A DNA stretch of 64,000 bases. Source: Streptomyces sp. YS415. Lineage in GTDB: Bacteria; Actinomycetota; Actinomycetes; Streptomycetales; Streptomycetaceae. The notes under the pieces were generated by a model, which did no database searches, was not told the origin of the DNA, and saw only the letters and a list, made by a program, of their open reading frames with translations. Within the stretch, counting starts at the first letter, position 1, and each line of letters starts with the position of its first letter. Location of the stretch: assembly GCF_023544665.1 (NCBI RefSeq), contig NZ_JAMJFL010000009.1, forward strand, positions 214,253 through 278,252, given 5' to 3'. Below are positions 41,667-50,313 of the stretch, piece by piece. Position numbers and translations under genes: made by a program.

Positions 41667-44120
41667 CTACTCGCCGGGGTGGGCGAGTTCGATGTCGTGG
41701 TCGTCGACGCCGGATCCGCCGACGGCCAGCGCGGACGCCACCGGCGGGTAACCCGTCGCGATGACGGTGTAGTCGCCGCCGTCCAGGTCGGCGAAGGCGT
41801 ACGCCCCGTCCGCCCCGGTCGTCGCGGTGCCGACGACATTGCCCGCCGCGTCCACCAGCGTGACCCGGGCGTCGGCCAGCGGACCGTGCGGCGCCCGTAC
41901 GACGCCCCGCACCTGGGCACCGGAGTCGAGGCCGACCTCGACCCGGGTGACGCCGGTGCCGCCGATCTCGACGGGCAGGGCGCGCGGCCGGAACCCGGCG
42001 GCGTTCACCGCGACGGTCACCGTGCCCGGCACCAGCTCGCCGAGGGCGAACTCGCCCTGCTCCCCGGTGGCGGCGGTGGCCAGCAGGTCCCCGCGCACAT
42101 CGGTGACGATCACCATCGCGTCCTGCACCGGCAGCGCCCCGTCGGCCGCCCGCACCACACCGCTCAGCCCACTGGTGCCGCTGAGCAGGATGTCGTAGGC
42201 CAAAGGCTCCTCGCCGACGACGACGGTGGACGCCTGCGGCTGGAAGCCGTCGGCGGAGGCGATGAGGACGTACGAGCCGGCGCCCGGCGCGTCGACGCCG
42301 TAGGCACCGTCCGTCTGGGCCACCGAGCGGCCGAGCTGCCGTCCCGAGAGGGAGATCAGCGTGACGGCGGCCCGCGGTACGGGCGCGCTCTCGGCGCCGC
42401 GGACGAATCCGCGCACGGGCACGGCCCCACCGGTGACCTGCACTGCGTCCTCCACCACGGGGTGCTCTACCACGGTGTCCTTCTCGGCCGCGTCCTTCTC
42501 CGCAGCGGGAGCCGCCGCCGGCTTCGTGCCCTCGGCCGCCTGCACCAGCGCGCCGGACGTCCGCAGCGGGACCTCCTTGATGAACAGCGTCACCAGGAAG
42601 GCGAGGAAGGCGATCGGGGCGACGTACAGGAAGATGTCGGCGATGCCGTGTCCGTAGGCGCTCTCCAGCCAGGTGCGGATGTGCTCGGGGAGGGCGTCCA
42701 TGTCGGGCAGCTCGCCGGAGCCCACGGCGCGGGCCGCGCCGGCCTGCTCCTGCGGGCTGAGGGAGCCGATGGTGTCGGTGGCGTAGTGGCTGATCCGGCT
42801 GGACATCACCGAGCCGAGCGCCGAGACGCCCATCGCACCGCCGAGGGACCGGAAGAAGGTCACCACCGAGCTGGCGGCGCCGAGCTCGTGCGGGGCGACC
42901 TGGTTCTGCGTGGACAGCACCAGGTTCTGCATCATCATGCCGATGCCGAGGCCCATGACCGCCATGTAGACGGCGATGTGCCAGTACGGGGTGTCGTAGC
43001 GCATGGTGCCCAGCAGCCCGAGGCCCGCCGCCAGCAGCACACCGCCGGTGACCAGCCACGCCTTCCACTTGCCGGTCTTGGTGATGATCGCGCCGGAGAC
43101 GGTGGAGGAGACGAACAGACCGGCGATCATCGGGATGGTCATGACGCCCGACATGGTCGGGGACTTGTCCCGCGCCAGCTGGAAGTACTGGCTGAAGAAG
43201 ACCGTGCCCGCGAACATCGCGACACCGACCAGCAGGGAGGCGAGCGAGGCCAGCGTGATCGTCCGGTTCCGGAACAGGTGCAGCGGGATGATCGGCTCGG
43301 CGGCCCTGGTCTCCACGAACAGGAAGACCAGCGTGAGGGCGAGCGCGCCGCCGACCATCGCGTAGGTCTGCCAGGACAGCCAGGCGTACTTGTCGTCCGC
43401 GAAGGTCACCCAGACCAGCAGCAGACAGACGGCCGCGGTGATGAAGAAGGCACCGGCCCAGTCGACCTTGACCTTGCGCCTGGTCACCGGCAGGTGCAGC
43501 GTCTTCTGCAGCACGAACAGGGCGATCAGCGCGAACGGGATCCCGACGTACAGGCACCAGCGCCAGCCCAGCCAGTCGGTGTCGGTGATGACACCGCCGA
43601 CCAGCGGACCGCCGACGGTCGCGACGGCGAAGGTCGCGCCGAGGTAGCCGGAATAACGGCCGCGCTCCCGGGGGGAGATCATCGCGGCCATGATGATCTG
43701 GGCGAGCGCGGTCAGACCACCGGCACCGAGCCCCTGGATCACCCGGGCGCCGATCAGCATCCCGGCGTTCTGGGACAGACCGGCGACGACCGAGCCGATG
43801 ATGTAGACGACCAGGGCTATCTGGACCAGGGCCTTCTTGCTGACCAGGTCGGCGAGCTTGCCCCACAGGGGCGTGGACGCCGTCATCGCCAGCAGCGCCG
43901 CGGTCACGACCCAGGTGTACGCGCTCTGCCCGCCGCCGAGGTCCTGGATGATCTCGGGCAGCGCGTTGGAGACGATGGTGGAGGACAGGATGGCGGCGAA
44001 CATGCCGAGCAGCAGCCCGGAGAGCGCCTCCATGATCTGCCGATGCGTCATGGGGGCCTCGCCGGCGCCTCCTGAGTGCTTGGCATGAGCCCGCACACCG
44101 GCTGGTGTGGTCGTTGCCAT
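41667..44120 (-). CDS. DHA2-type MFS efflux pump with C-terminal Cna-B/carboxypeptidase-regulatory-like repeats
   Basis: 817 residues. Residues 25-530 form a fourteen-helix exporter (motif STIVSNALPEI, WGKLADLVSKKALV, GATFAVATVGGPLVGG). After a charged linker (about 535-570) come three beta-sandwich repeats: VPVRGFVRGAESAPVP..., GLSGVVRAADGALPVQ..., VRGVVRAPHGPLADA..., each with an AxVTL strand and a G-x-Y/F turn. Fourteen helices put these repeats in the cytoplasm. Pumps of this length normally stop near 530 residues, so the tail is an unusual fusion. Downstream of MarR by 13 bp. Confidence 0.9.
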   Translation of the reverse strand: MATTTPAGVRAHAKHSGGAGEAPMTHRQIMEALSGLLLGMFAAILSSTIVSNALPEIIQDLGGGQSAYTWVVTAALLAMTASTPLWGKLADLVSKKALVQIALVVYIIGSVVAGLSQNAGMLIGARVIQGLGAGGLTALAQIIMAAMISPRERGRYSGYLGATFAVATVGGPLVGGVITDTDWLGWRWCLYVGIPFALIALFVLQKTLHLPVTRRKVKVDWAGAFFITAAVCLLLVWVTFADDKYAWLSWQTYAMVGGALALTLVFLFVETRAAEPIIPLHLFRNRTITLASLASLLVGVAMFAGTVFFSQYFQLARDKSPTMSGVMTIPMIAGLFVSSTVSGAIITKTGKWKAWLVTGGVLLAAGLGLLGTMRYDTPYWHIAVYMAVMGLGIGMMMQNLVLSTQNQVAPHELGAASSVVTFFRSLGGAMGVSALGSVMSSRISHYATDTIGSLSPQEQAGAARAVGSGELPDMDALPEHIRTWLESAYGHGIADIFLYVAPIAFLAFLVTLFIKEVPLRTSGALVQAAEGTKPAAAPAAEKDAAEKDTVVEHPVVEDAVQVTGGAVPVRGFVRGAESAPVPRAAVTLISLSGRQLGRSVAQTDGAYGVDAPGAGSYVLIASADGFQPQASTVVVGEEPLAYDILLSGTSGLSGVVRAADGALPVQDAMVIVTDVRGDLLATAATGEQGEFALGELVPGTVTVAVNAAGFRPRALPVEIGGTGVTRVEVGLDSGAQVRGVVRAPHGPLADARVTLVDAAGNVVGTATTGADGAYAFADLDGGDYTVIATGYPPVASALAVGGSGVDDHDIELAHPGE

Positions 44121-44133
44121 GGACTTCCTTCTC

Positions 44134-44589
44134 TTACGTGGTGATCGCGGGTGTACGGGGGGACTGTTCGTCGAAGCAGCGCCTCAGGCGGGCCATGAGC
44201 AGCGTGAGCTGGGTGACCTCGTCGTCGGTCCAGTCGCTCAGGCGCTCGGCGAGCAGCCGGGTGGTGCACCGGGCGAGCTCCTCGACCCGCGCCCGTCCCG
44301 CGGGCGTGAGACGCAGGATGCGGCCGCGCTTGTCGGCCGGGTCGGGGGAGCGGTCGATCCAGCCGCGCTCGGCGACATGGGCCACATGGCGGCTGGTGAC
44401 CGACATGTCCACGGCGAGCAGGTCCGCGAGCTTGCTCATGCGCATGTCGCCGTGGCGCTCCAGCAGCGTCAGCACGGCGGCGGAACCACTCGGGCAGTCG
44501 GCCGGCAGCGCCCGCCCCAGCTCCCGCTTCACGGCACCGAAGGCACTGAACTGACGGACGAGCTCCTCGTACACCGCCTGCTCGGCCAT
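44134..44589 (-). CDS. MarR-family regulator of the pump operon
   Basis: 151 residues. Winged helix with MRMSKLADLLAVDMSVTSRHVAHVAERGWI and wing DPADKRGRILRLT. ATG 44589 has GGGAGGCGCG upstream; longer frames upstream have no site. First gene of a minus-strand operon (MarR, pump, YceI, PPOX) with an 8-bp inverted repeat in its promoter. Confidence 0.9.
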   Translation of the reverse strand: MAEQAVYEELVRQFSAFGAVKRELGRALPADCPSGSAAVLTLLERHGDMRMSKLADLLAVDMSVTSRHVAHVAERGWIDRSPDPADKRGRILRLTPAGRARVEELARCTTRLLAERLSDWTDDEVTQLTLLMARLRRCFDEQSPRTPAITT

Positions 44590-44619
44590 CGCGCCTCCCG
44601 GGAGTATTCGTTGCTTAGG

Positions 44620-44643
44620 GCAACCATAGAAGCTGATGGTTGC
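44620..44643. promoter_or_regulatory. MarR operator GCAACCAT-N8-ATGGTTGC
   Basis: Perfect 8-bp arms 30 bp upstream of the MarR start. Flanking TTGC and GCAA half-sites (TTGCTT at 44611, GCAAGCAA at 44649) extend the pattern, suggesting more than one dimer site. Confidence 0.6.
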
Positions 44644-44836
44644 TACAGGCAAGCAAAAGGGGCGGGGGTACGCTCCAAAAGTTGGCAAAGGCAAGTATTG
44701 CGACCGTAAACGTGCAGGTGACGGCCGATACGGGCGCTTCCCGGTGCCGGTCGCACCGGCCGGACGCCGGGATCCCGCAGGGCCCCCGCCGCCCCGCGCT
44801 TGGGCGGCACCCCTGGGTTCGCTAGGGTTTCGGCCC

Positions 44837-45031
44837 ATGGCTAACACCGAGGGCCCGCAGGGCAATTACGACCCCGCCGGCAGCACCCAGATGTTCCGTG
44901 CGTTCGTCGACGAGGCCCCGCAGGGGCGTCAGCAGGCGGCGGCCTCCTCCGGCCCCCGCATCGGCCTGATCGTCGGTGTCGTCCTCGCCGTCGCGATCGT
45001 CGCGGCGGTGGCCTGGCTGGCGCTGATGTAA
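44837..45031 (+). CDS. Small single-pass membrane protein
   Basis: 64 residues: a polar N-terminus (MANTEGPQGNYDPAGSTQMF...), then one C-terminal membrane helix (IGLIVGVVLAVAIVAAVAWLALM). Codon bias is typical; the site upstream is weak (TAGGG). Conserved small proteins of this layout are common in Streptomyces; function unknown. Confidence 0.7.
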   Translation: MANTEGPQGNYDPAGSTQMFRAFVDEAPQGRQQAAASSGPRIGLIVGVVLAVAIVAAVAWLALM

Positions 45032-45051
45032 GTCCGCCCCGGACACACGAC

Positions 45052-45087
45052 GGCCGCCGAGGCGCCGGTCAGGGCGCCTCCGCGGCC
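45052..45087. terminator. Bidirectional terminator between small membrane protein and sigN
   Basis: 15-bp stem with one mismatch (GGCCGCCGAGGCGCC / GGCGCCTCCGCGGCC), 6-base loop, between converging genes. Confidence 0.75.
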
Positions 45088-45132
45088 ATGTGTCCATGTC
45101 GTCGCCCGGAGCGCCGGGCGCCGCCCTCGGCG

Positions 45133-46017
45133 TCAGTCCGAGATGAGCCCCTCGCGCAGCTGCGCGAGCGTGCGGGTCAGCAGGCGGGAGACGTGCATCT
45201 GGGAGATGCCGACTTCCTCTCCGATCTGGGACTGGGTCATGTTGGCGAAGAAGCGGAGCATGATGATGCGGCGCTCCCGGGGCGGCAGCTTGGCCAGCAG
45301 CGGCTTCAGCGACTCCCGGTACTCGACGCCTTCCAGCGCGGTGTCCTCGTAGCCGAGGCGGTCCGCCAGCGAGCCCTCGCCGCCGTCGTCCTCGGGCGCC
45401 GGTGAGTCCAGCGAGGACGCCGTGTAGGCGTTGCCGACCGCCAGGCCGTCGACCACGTCCTCCTCCGACACGCCCAGCACCGCGGCGAGTTCGGTGACCG
45501 TCGGCGAGCGGTCCAGCTTCTGGGAGAGTTCGTCGCTGGCCTTCGTCAGGGCCAGCCGCAGTTCCTGAAGACGGCGCGGCACCCGCACCGACCACGAGGT
45601 GTCCCGGAAGAACCGCTTGATCTCCCCGACCACCGTCGGCATCGCGAACGTCGGGAATTCCACGCCGCGTTCGCAGTCGAACCGGTCGATCGCCTTGATC
45701 AGGCCGATGGTGCCGACCTGGACGATGTCCTCCATCGGCTCGTTGCGGGAGCGGAAGCGTGCCGCCGCGTACCGGACGAGCGGGAGGTTCAGCTCGATCA
45801 GCGTGTCACGGACGTACGCGCGCTCGGGGCTGTTCTCGTCCAGCGCGGCGAGCCGCAGGAACAGGGAGCGGGAGAGGGTGCGGGTGTCGATGGCTCCCGA
45901 CGTCGGGAGGGCCGGGGCCGGCGCGGCCTCGACAAGGGCCGTTACGTCGTCGAGCGCGGGCTCAGCCTCGCTCTTCGTGAGCGTGAGCACCTTCGAGCTG
46001 CCCTGTTCTGCGGACAT
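45133..46017 (-). CDS. sigN: SigB-family RNA polymerase sigma factor, SigN-like
   Basis: 294-residue group 3 sigma factor. Regions 2 ([40 protein letters not shown]), 3 and 4 ([33 protein letters not shown]) are intact. ATG 46017 chosen because AAAGGGGGTGGC precedes it. It lies just downstream of a SigF-like gene, matching the S. coelicolor sigN-sigF order (recalled). SigN there acts in the subapical stem of aerial hyphae and drives nepA. A SigB-type promoter candidate precedes the gene. Confidence 0.88.
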   Translation of the reverse strand: MSAEQGSSKVLTLTKSEAEPALDDVTALVEAAPAPALPTSGAIDTRTLSRSLFLRLAALDENSPERAYVRDTLIELNLPLVRYAAARFRSRNEPMEDIVQVGTIGLIKAIDRFDCERGVEFPTFAMPTVVGEIKRFFRDTSWSVRVPRRLQELRLALTKASDELSQKLDRSPTVTELAAVLGVSEEDVVDGLAVGNAYTASSLDSPAPEDDGGEGSLADRLGYEDTALEGVEYRESLKPLLAKLPPRERRIIMLRFFANMTQSQIGEEVGISQMHVSRLLTRTLAQLREGLISD

Positions 46018-46084
46018 GCCACCCCCTTTGGGTCGCGGGACGGTCGGGGCGGACGCTCCCACTGAGGAACGCAGCCTTCACCTG

Positions 46085-46111
46085 AATACCGGAGCCGGAG
46101 CCGCGGCAAAC
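46085..46111 (-). promoter_or_regulatory. SigB-type promoter candidate for sigN
   Basis: On the minus strand GTTT (46108-46111), 16-base spacer, CGGTAT (46086-46091) followed by T. This fits the GTTT-N14-16-GGGTAT consensus of SigB-family factors with one mismatch. It would give a 5' leader of about 60 bases and suggests autoregulation or control by SigF. Confidence 0.5.
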
Positions 46112-46152
46112 GCGCTTCCCGCAGAATGTCACATGTCGGCAACACGCTGTAG

Positions 46153-46170
46153 TGACATGTCGACATGTCA
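46153..46170. promoter_or_regulatory. 18-bp perfect palindrome upstream of sigN
   Basis: TGACATGTCGACATGTCA, itself two overlapping GACATGTC units; a further GTCACATGTC lies at 46128-46137. It sits about 40 bp upstream of the -35 candidate, where an activator would bind. The protein is unknown. Confidence 0.6.
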
Positions 46171-46284
46171 GACGTGAATCCGCCCTGGAAACAAGGGGTC
46201 TGACGGTCTTTCGGCGCGAAACCGCCGGGAAGAGCCCTGGTGAGCGATTCGCTCGACCCGGTGACCGTTCGCTCGTGCTTGCGG

Positions 46285-47112
46285 TCAGGCGTCGATCCGA
46301 TTTGCCGACCGCAGCCGCTGGAAGCTACGCGCGAGTAGCCGCGACACGTGCATCTGGGAGACGCCGAGTTCCGCGCTGATCTGCGACTGGGTGAGATTGC
46401 TGTAGTAGCGCAGCAGCAGGATGCGCTGTTCCCGCTCGGGGAGTTGGACCAGCAGGTGCCGGACCAGATCGCGGTGCTCCACGCCGTCCAGCGCGGGGTC
46501 CTCGTAGCCGAGCCGGTCCAGCAGGCCGGGCAGCCCGTCGCCCTCCTGGGCGGCCTCCAGCGAGGTGGCGTGGTAGGAGCGTCCCGCCTCGATGCAGGAC
46601 AGCACGTCCTCCTCGCTGATGCGCAGCCGCTCGGCGATCTCGGCGGTGGTCGGGGAGCGTCCGAAGGCGGTCGTCAGGTCCTCGGTCGCACTGTTGACCT
46701 GCACCCACAGCTCGTGCAGCCGGCGCGGGACGTGGACCGTGCGGACGTTGTCACGGAAGTACCGCTTGATCTCGCCGATCACCGTCGGCATCGCGAAGGT
46801 GGGGAACTGCACGCCCCGGTCCGGGTCGAAGCGGTCGATGGCGTTGATCAGGCCGATGGTGCCGACCTGGATCACGTCCTCCATCGGCTCGTTGCGGGAG
46901 CGGAAGCGGGCGGCCGCGTAGCGCACGAGCGGGAGGTTGGCCTCGATCAGCGCCCCGCGCACCCGGTTGTGCTCCGGCGTGCCCGGGCGGAGCTCCTTCA
47001 GCTGGGCGAAGAGCACCTGAGTGAGCGCGCGGGTGTCGGCACCGCGGCTGCGCGGGGCGGCTGCCGCCGGTTCGGGGGCCGCTTCTTGGGGAGGCGCAGT
47101 ACTGGCCGGCAC
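46285..47112 (-). CDS. sigF: Late sporulation sigma factor SigF
   Basis: 275-residue SigB-family sigma factor. The body from [14 protein letters not shown] to the end [13 protein letters not shown] matches remembered S. coelicolor SigF almost throughout. Regions 2 to 4 are intact ([20 protein letters not shown]). Start: the GTG at 47112 (MPASTAPP) has GGAG six bases before it and equals the known SigF start; an ATG at 47151 would add 13 residues. SigF directs spore-wall thickening and pigment genes in prespores. Tail-to-head with sigN, 267 bp gap. Confidence 0.92.
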   Translation of the reverse strand: MPASTAPPQEAAPEPAAAAPRSRGADTRALTQVLFAQLKELRPGTPEHNRVRGALIEANLPLVRYAAARFRSRNEPMEDVIQVGTIGLINAIDRFDPDRGVQFPTFAMPTVIGEIKRYFRDNVRTVHVPRRLHELWVQVNSATEDLTTAFGRSPTTAEIAERLRISEEDVLSCIEAGRSYHATSLEAAQEGDGLPGLLDRLGYEDPALDGVEHRDLVRHLLVQLPEREQRILLLRYYSNLTQSQISAELGVSQMHVSRLLARSFQRLRSANRIDA

Positions 47113-47239
47113 GGTCAACTCCACCTCGTGATCCATCAACTCATCCGTCAAAAGCGGTCATAGCATCACAAGACATGTGCACTGTGTGCAAGCACCGCAT
47201 AACACCGTGTTGAGGACCAAGTGCCCAAAAACGCAGAAA

Positions 47240-47266
47240 AGCCCCTCGCCATCGCGGCGAAGGGCT
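47240..47266 (-). terminator. Terminator after the Dabb gene
   Basis: Stem of 10 bp with one mismatch, loop of five; on the minus strand it is followed by TTTTCTGCG, a T-rich tail unusual in this genome. Confidence 0.75.
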
Positions 47267-47281
47267 GTGCGGCGGTCGGGT

Positions 47282-47575
47282 CTAGTAGGCGTAGTCCGCG
47301 ATCACCCAGGTGGCGAACTCCTTCCAGAGGGCCACGCCCGCCTGGTGCTCGGGGTGCTCCACGTACCGGCGCAGGGCGTCGGCGTCGTCGAAGGCGGAGT
47401 TGATCGCATAGTCGTAGGCGATCGGGCGGTCGCTGAGGTTCCAGCCGAGTTCCCAGAAGCGGATCTCGGGGATCGTGCCCTCCAGCGCCTGGAAGGCCTT
47501 CTCGCCCTCCACGACCCGCGGGTCGTCGCGCCGGACACCCTCGTTCAGCTTGAAGAGGACCAGGTGGCGGATCAT
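47282..47575 (-). CDS. Dabb (stress-responsive A/B barrel) protein
   Basis: 97-residue ferredoxin-like dimeric barrel. MIRHLVLFKLNEGV, EIRFWELGWNLSDRPIAYDYAINSAFDD and YVEHPEHQAGV are typical of the Dabb family. Its ATG overlaps the stop of the preceding 59-codon gene (ATGA), so both are made together. Biochemical role unknown. Confidence 0.87.
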   Translation of the reverse strand: MIRHLVLFKLNEGVRRDDPRVVEGEKAFQALEGTIPEIRFWELGWNLSDRPIAYDYAINSAFDDADALRRYVEHPEHQAGVALWKEFATWVIADYAY

Positions 47576-47751
47576 TCTTCTCCTCCGTTGGCGATCCACG
47601 TCATGAAGTCGCCGATGGCCTTGGCGGCGTCCGATATGCCCTCGAACCCTATCTGCACGTAGTCGGCTGCCTTGGCCGGGTCCGTGATGATCAGGTAGAG
47701 CACGAAGACCACGAGCACATAGACGGCGATCTTCTTCGAATTCACCGCCAC
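47572..47751 (-). CDS. 59-residue small membrane protein coupled to the Dabb gene
   Basis: Reads MAVNSKKIAVYVLVVFVLYL, then a soluble tail (ITDPAKAADYVQIGFEGISD, ending NGGEE). One N-terminal membrane helix is clear. GTG 47751 lies five bases after GGGAGG. The stop overlaps the Dabb ATG by four bases. No family recognised; coupling and codon bias support reality. Confidence 0.75.
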   Translation of the reverse strand: MAVNSKKIAVYVLVVFVLYLIITDPAKAADYVQIGFEGISDAAKAIGDFMTWIANGGEE

Positions 47752-47822
47752 CGCGGCCTCCCTGCGCCTGTCGCCCCCGAAGGGCCCCCTGTTGCCGGCG
47801 GCGAGTGTAACCGAACAGATGA

Positions 47823-47850
47823 AAGGGCCCCGTCTCGCGACGAGGCCCTT
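47823..47850 (-). terminator. Terminator after tRNA-Ser(CGA)
   Basis: Stem AAGGGCC/GGCCCTT plus inner CGTC/GACG around TCGC, eight bases beyond the tRNA 3' end. Confidence 0.7.
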
Positions 47851-47857
47851 CTCAGAG

Positions 47858-47942
47858 CGGTAGCGGAGGGATTTGAACCCTCGGTGACTTGCGCCACACT
47901 CGCTTTCGAGGCGAGCTCCTTCGGCCGCTCGGACACGCTACC
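47858..47942 (-). tRNA. tRNA-Ser(CGA)
   Basis: Acceptor arms GGTAGCG / CGCTACC, anticodon CGA in the loop CTCGAAA, long variable arm, T-loop GGTTCAAAT. No encoded CCA. Reads UCG. Confidence 0.96.
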
Positions 47943-47997
47943 GAGGGAGACCTTACAGCACGCTGGGCACTGCTCAAAAATCGATAATCGGGGGCCG

Positions 47998-48429
47998 TCA
48001 GCGGTGCCGGAAGAAGTCCGTGAGCAGCCCGGCGCACTCCTCGGCGAGCACGCCCTCGACGACCTCGGGGCGGTGGTTGAGCCGCCGGTCGCGCACGACG
48101 TCCCAGAGGGATCCCGCGGCGCCGGCCTTCTCGTCCCGGGCGCCGTAGACGACCCGGTCCACCCGCGACTGCACCAGCGCGCCCGCGCACATGGTGCACG
48201 GCTCCAGCGTGACGACCAGCGTGCAGCCGGTCAGCCGCCACTCGCCGGTCCTCGCGGCGGCCCGGCGGATCGCCAGCACCTCCGCGTGCGCGGTGGGGTC
48301 GCCGACGGCCTCGCGTTCGTTGTGCCCGGTGCCGAGCACGGTCGTACCGTCCGCGGACAGCACGACGGCGCCGACGGGGACGTCCCCGCCCCGGACGGCC
48401 AGTTCGGCCTGGTCCAGGGCGAGTCGCAT
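47998..48429 (-). CDS. tadA: tRNA-specific adenosine deaminase
   Basis: 143-residue zinc deaminase that converts A34 to inosine in tRNA-Arg(ACG), which is itself encoded at 29312. Zinc and proton-shuttle motifs: HAEVLAIRRA and EPCTMCAGAL. Length is normal. Follows the TadA-associated gene by 56 bp on the same strand. Confidence 0.93.
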   Translation of the reverse strand: MRLALDQAELAVRGGDVPVGAVVLSADGTTVLGTGHNEREAVGDPTAHAEVLAIRRAAARTGEWRLTGCTLVVTLEPCTMCAGALVQSRVDRVVYGARDEKAGAAGSLWDVVRDRRLNHRPEVVEGVLAEECAGLLTDFFRHR

Positions 48430-48485
48430 CGCCGCCCGCCAGCGGTCGCGTACCGGGTCCGGAGGACCCGCGGGAAGGGCCGGGG

Positions 48486-49043
48486 TCAGCGGACGGTCTC
48501 CAGGACCTCCGCGGCGCCCAGCGCCTCGGCGATGGCGCTCAGCGCGTCGGCGTCCAGGGTCTTCAGCTCCTTCTCGCTGATGCCCAGGTCGTCGAGGATC
48601 CCGCTGTCGCCCACCGGGCTGTGCGGCACCGCGTCGGCGGAGGTCCCGCCCACGGGTTCCTCGGTGTCGTCGGAGTCGCCGTCCGGCTCCTCCGTGCCGT
48701 CGAGGTCGAGGGCGTCCAGGTCGGGGACGTCGTCGCCGGGCTCCTTTCCGAGCAGTTCGTCGGTGAGCAGGATCTCGCCGTAGCTGCTGCGGGCAGCGGC
48801 GGCGGCGTCCGAGACGTAGATACGAGGGTCGTCCTCGCCGTCGATGCGGACGACGCCGAACCAGGCGTCCTCCTGCTCGATGAGCACGAGCACCGTGTCG
48901 TCCTCCGGGGAGGATTCACGGGCCAGTTCGGCCAGGTCCGACAGGGTCTCCACATCGTCGAGCTCTGTGTCGCTCGCTTCCCACCCGTCTTCGGTGCGCG
49001 CGAGCAGTGCGGCGAAGTACACCGTGACTCTCCCACTGGTCAT
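48486..49043 (-). CDS. tRNA adenosine deaminase-associated protein
   Basis: 185-residue acidic protein. VTVYFAALLARTEDGWEASD and the central WFGVVRIDGEDDPRIYVSDAAAA segment match the family annotated by its constant linkage to tadA. The middle is an Asp/Glu-rich stretch (DLDALDLDGTEEPDGDSDD). No enzymatic motif; a partner or regulatory role is inferred from linkage. Confidence 0.85.
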   Translation of the reverse strand: MTSGRVTVYFAALLARTEDGWEASDTELDDVETLSDLAELARESSPEDDTVLVLIEQEDAWFGVVRIDGEDDPRIYVSDAAAAARSSYGEILLTDELLGKEPGDDVPDLDALDLDGTEEPDGDSDDTEEPVGGTSADAVPHSPVGDSGILDDLGISEKELKTLDADALSAIAEALGAAEVLETVR

Positions 49044-49055
49044 AGGCGTGCCGGT

Positions 49056-49089
49056 TGGGGGTCCCCCCGGCGGAGGCTGTGGGCGGGAG
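49056..49089. repeat. GGGGGT-CCCCC mini-palindrome element
   Basis: TGGGGGTCCCCCC followed by CGGCGGAGGCTGTGGGCGGGAG. The layout (G5-T-C5, then a GC-rich tail ending GGGNGGGAG) resembles the sequence inserted in the SDR gene at 59039-59061 read on the other strand, and similar elements recalled from other Streptomyces intergenic regions. Confidence 0.5.
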
Positions 49090-49251
49090 TGCGGTGCGCC
49101 GAGCCCCGCCCACTCGGAATCGTGGCAGAAACGGAGCGTTCAGGGGACGTCTTCGGCTCCCTGTGTCCGCCCGTTTTGATCGTCCACCAGCGGGATCGTA
49201 CGCGGCACCCGGCCTGGCGCACGCATCAGACGGGCCGACAGCGGGCCGGGG

Positions 49252-49437
49252 TCACCAGCGGAAGGTGCGCATGCGCATGGCGTGGCGCAGCCGGGCGGCC
49301 TTGGCGCGCCGCGGCTGGACGCGGTCGCGCAGCTCGCGGGCCTCCGCCAGGTCGCGCAGGAACTGGGCCCGGCGCCGGCGCCGCTGCGCGTCGGTCTCCC
49401 GCTGGTCGCGGTTCTGTCGGGACTCCCTGTCAGGCAT
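49252..49437 (-). CDS. Small Arg-rich protein
   Basis: 61 residues, strongly basic (MPDRESRQNRDQRETDAQ, then RRRRRAQFLRDLAEAREL and a basic C-terminus RMRTFRW). Predicted mostly helical. ATG 49437, GGGGGTG upstream. Divergent from upp. Composition suggests nucleic-acid contact, but no family is recognised. Confidence 0.6.
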   Translation of the reverse strand: MPDRESRQNRDQRETDAQRRRRRAQFLRDLAEARELRDRVQPRRAKAARLRHAMRMRTFRW

Positions 49438-49530
49438 GTGCACACCCCCAGTACGTCCTTCCCGCGTTCCCACCGGTGGCCGGTTTGATGCCAGCACGTG
49501 GGGCGCGGCGGCCCGGTTACTGTTGGGGAC

Positions 49531-50166
49531 ATGCGTCTCCACGTCGTCGACCACCCCCTGGTCGCCCACAAGCTCACCACCCTGCGCGACCAGCGCACCG
49601 ACTCCGCGACCTTCCGCCGCCTCGCCGACGAGCTGGTCACCCTGCTCGCCTACGAGGCCACCCGGGACGTGCGCACCGAACAGGTCGACATCCAAACGCC
49701 GGTCGAGCGGACCACGGGCGTCAAGCTGTCCCACCCCCGCCCGCTGGTGGTGCCGATCCTCCGGGCCGGCCTCGGCATGCTGGAAGGCATGGTCCGGCTG
49801 CTGCCGACCGCCGAGGTGGGCTTCATGGGCATGATCCGCAACGAGGAGACGCTCCAGGCCTCCACGTACGCCACCCGGATGCCGGAGGACCTCTCCGGGC
49901 GCCAGGTGTACGTCCTCGACCCGATGCTGGCCACCGGCGGCACCCTGGTCGCGGCGATCCAGGAGCTGATCAAGCGCGGCGCCGACGACGTGACCGCGGT
50001 GGTGCTGCTCGCCGCCCCCGAGGGCGTCGAGGTGATGGAACGCGAGCTGGCGGGGGCGCCGGTGACCGTGGTGACGGCCTCCGTCGACGAGCGGCTCAAC
50101 GAGCACGGGTACATCGTGCCGGGGCTCGGCGACGCGGGCGACCGGATGTACGGCGCCGCGGAGTAG
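49531..50166 (+). CDS. upp: Uracil phosphoribosyltransferase
   Basis: 211-residue pyrimidine-salvage enzyme making UMP from uracil and PRPP. PRPP loop [16 protein letters not shown], and uracil-binding end [15 protein letters not shown] are intact; N-terminal [17 protein letters not shown] is typical. ATG 49531, GGGG upstream. Single gene. Confidence 0.96.
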   Translation: MRLHVVDHPLVAHKLTTLRDQRTDSATFRRLADELVTLLAYEATRDVRTEQVDIQTPVERTTGVKLSHPRPLVVPILRAGLGMLEGMVRLLPTAEVGFMGMIRNEETLQASTYATRMPEDLSGRQVYVLDPMLATGGTLVAAIQELIKRGADDVTAVVLLAAPEGVEVMERELAGAPVTVVTASVDERLNEHGYIVPGLGDAGDRMYGAAE

Positions 50167-50213
50167 GACGCGGGTCGCCTGTTTTCCTCAGGGGTGCGCG
50201 GTGGCTGCGGCGC

Positions 50214-50250
50214 CGTCGTGGCTTGCCGCGCAGTTCCCCGCGCCCCTGGG
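50214..50250. repeat. Streptomyces-type intergenic repeat
   Basis: CGTCGTGGCTTGCCGCGCAG followed by TTCCCCGCGCCCCTGGG. This core is common between Streptomyces genes (from memory), usually as its complement GGGGCGCGGGGAACTGCGCG. It is related to the element at 7308-7372. Confidence 0.6.
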
Positions 50251-50313
50251 CGCAGATTCCTGCGCCCCAGGCGCAATCCGCCCCCCAGGGGATTTGCCGC
50301 TGGCCGAGTGGTG

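Noticed and set aside
41667..42500. Cna-B-like repeats as a surface adhesin tail
   Set aside because: Fourteen membrane helices and a cytoplasmic N-terminus put the C-terminus inside the cell; no sorting signal is seen.
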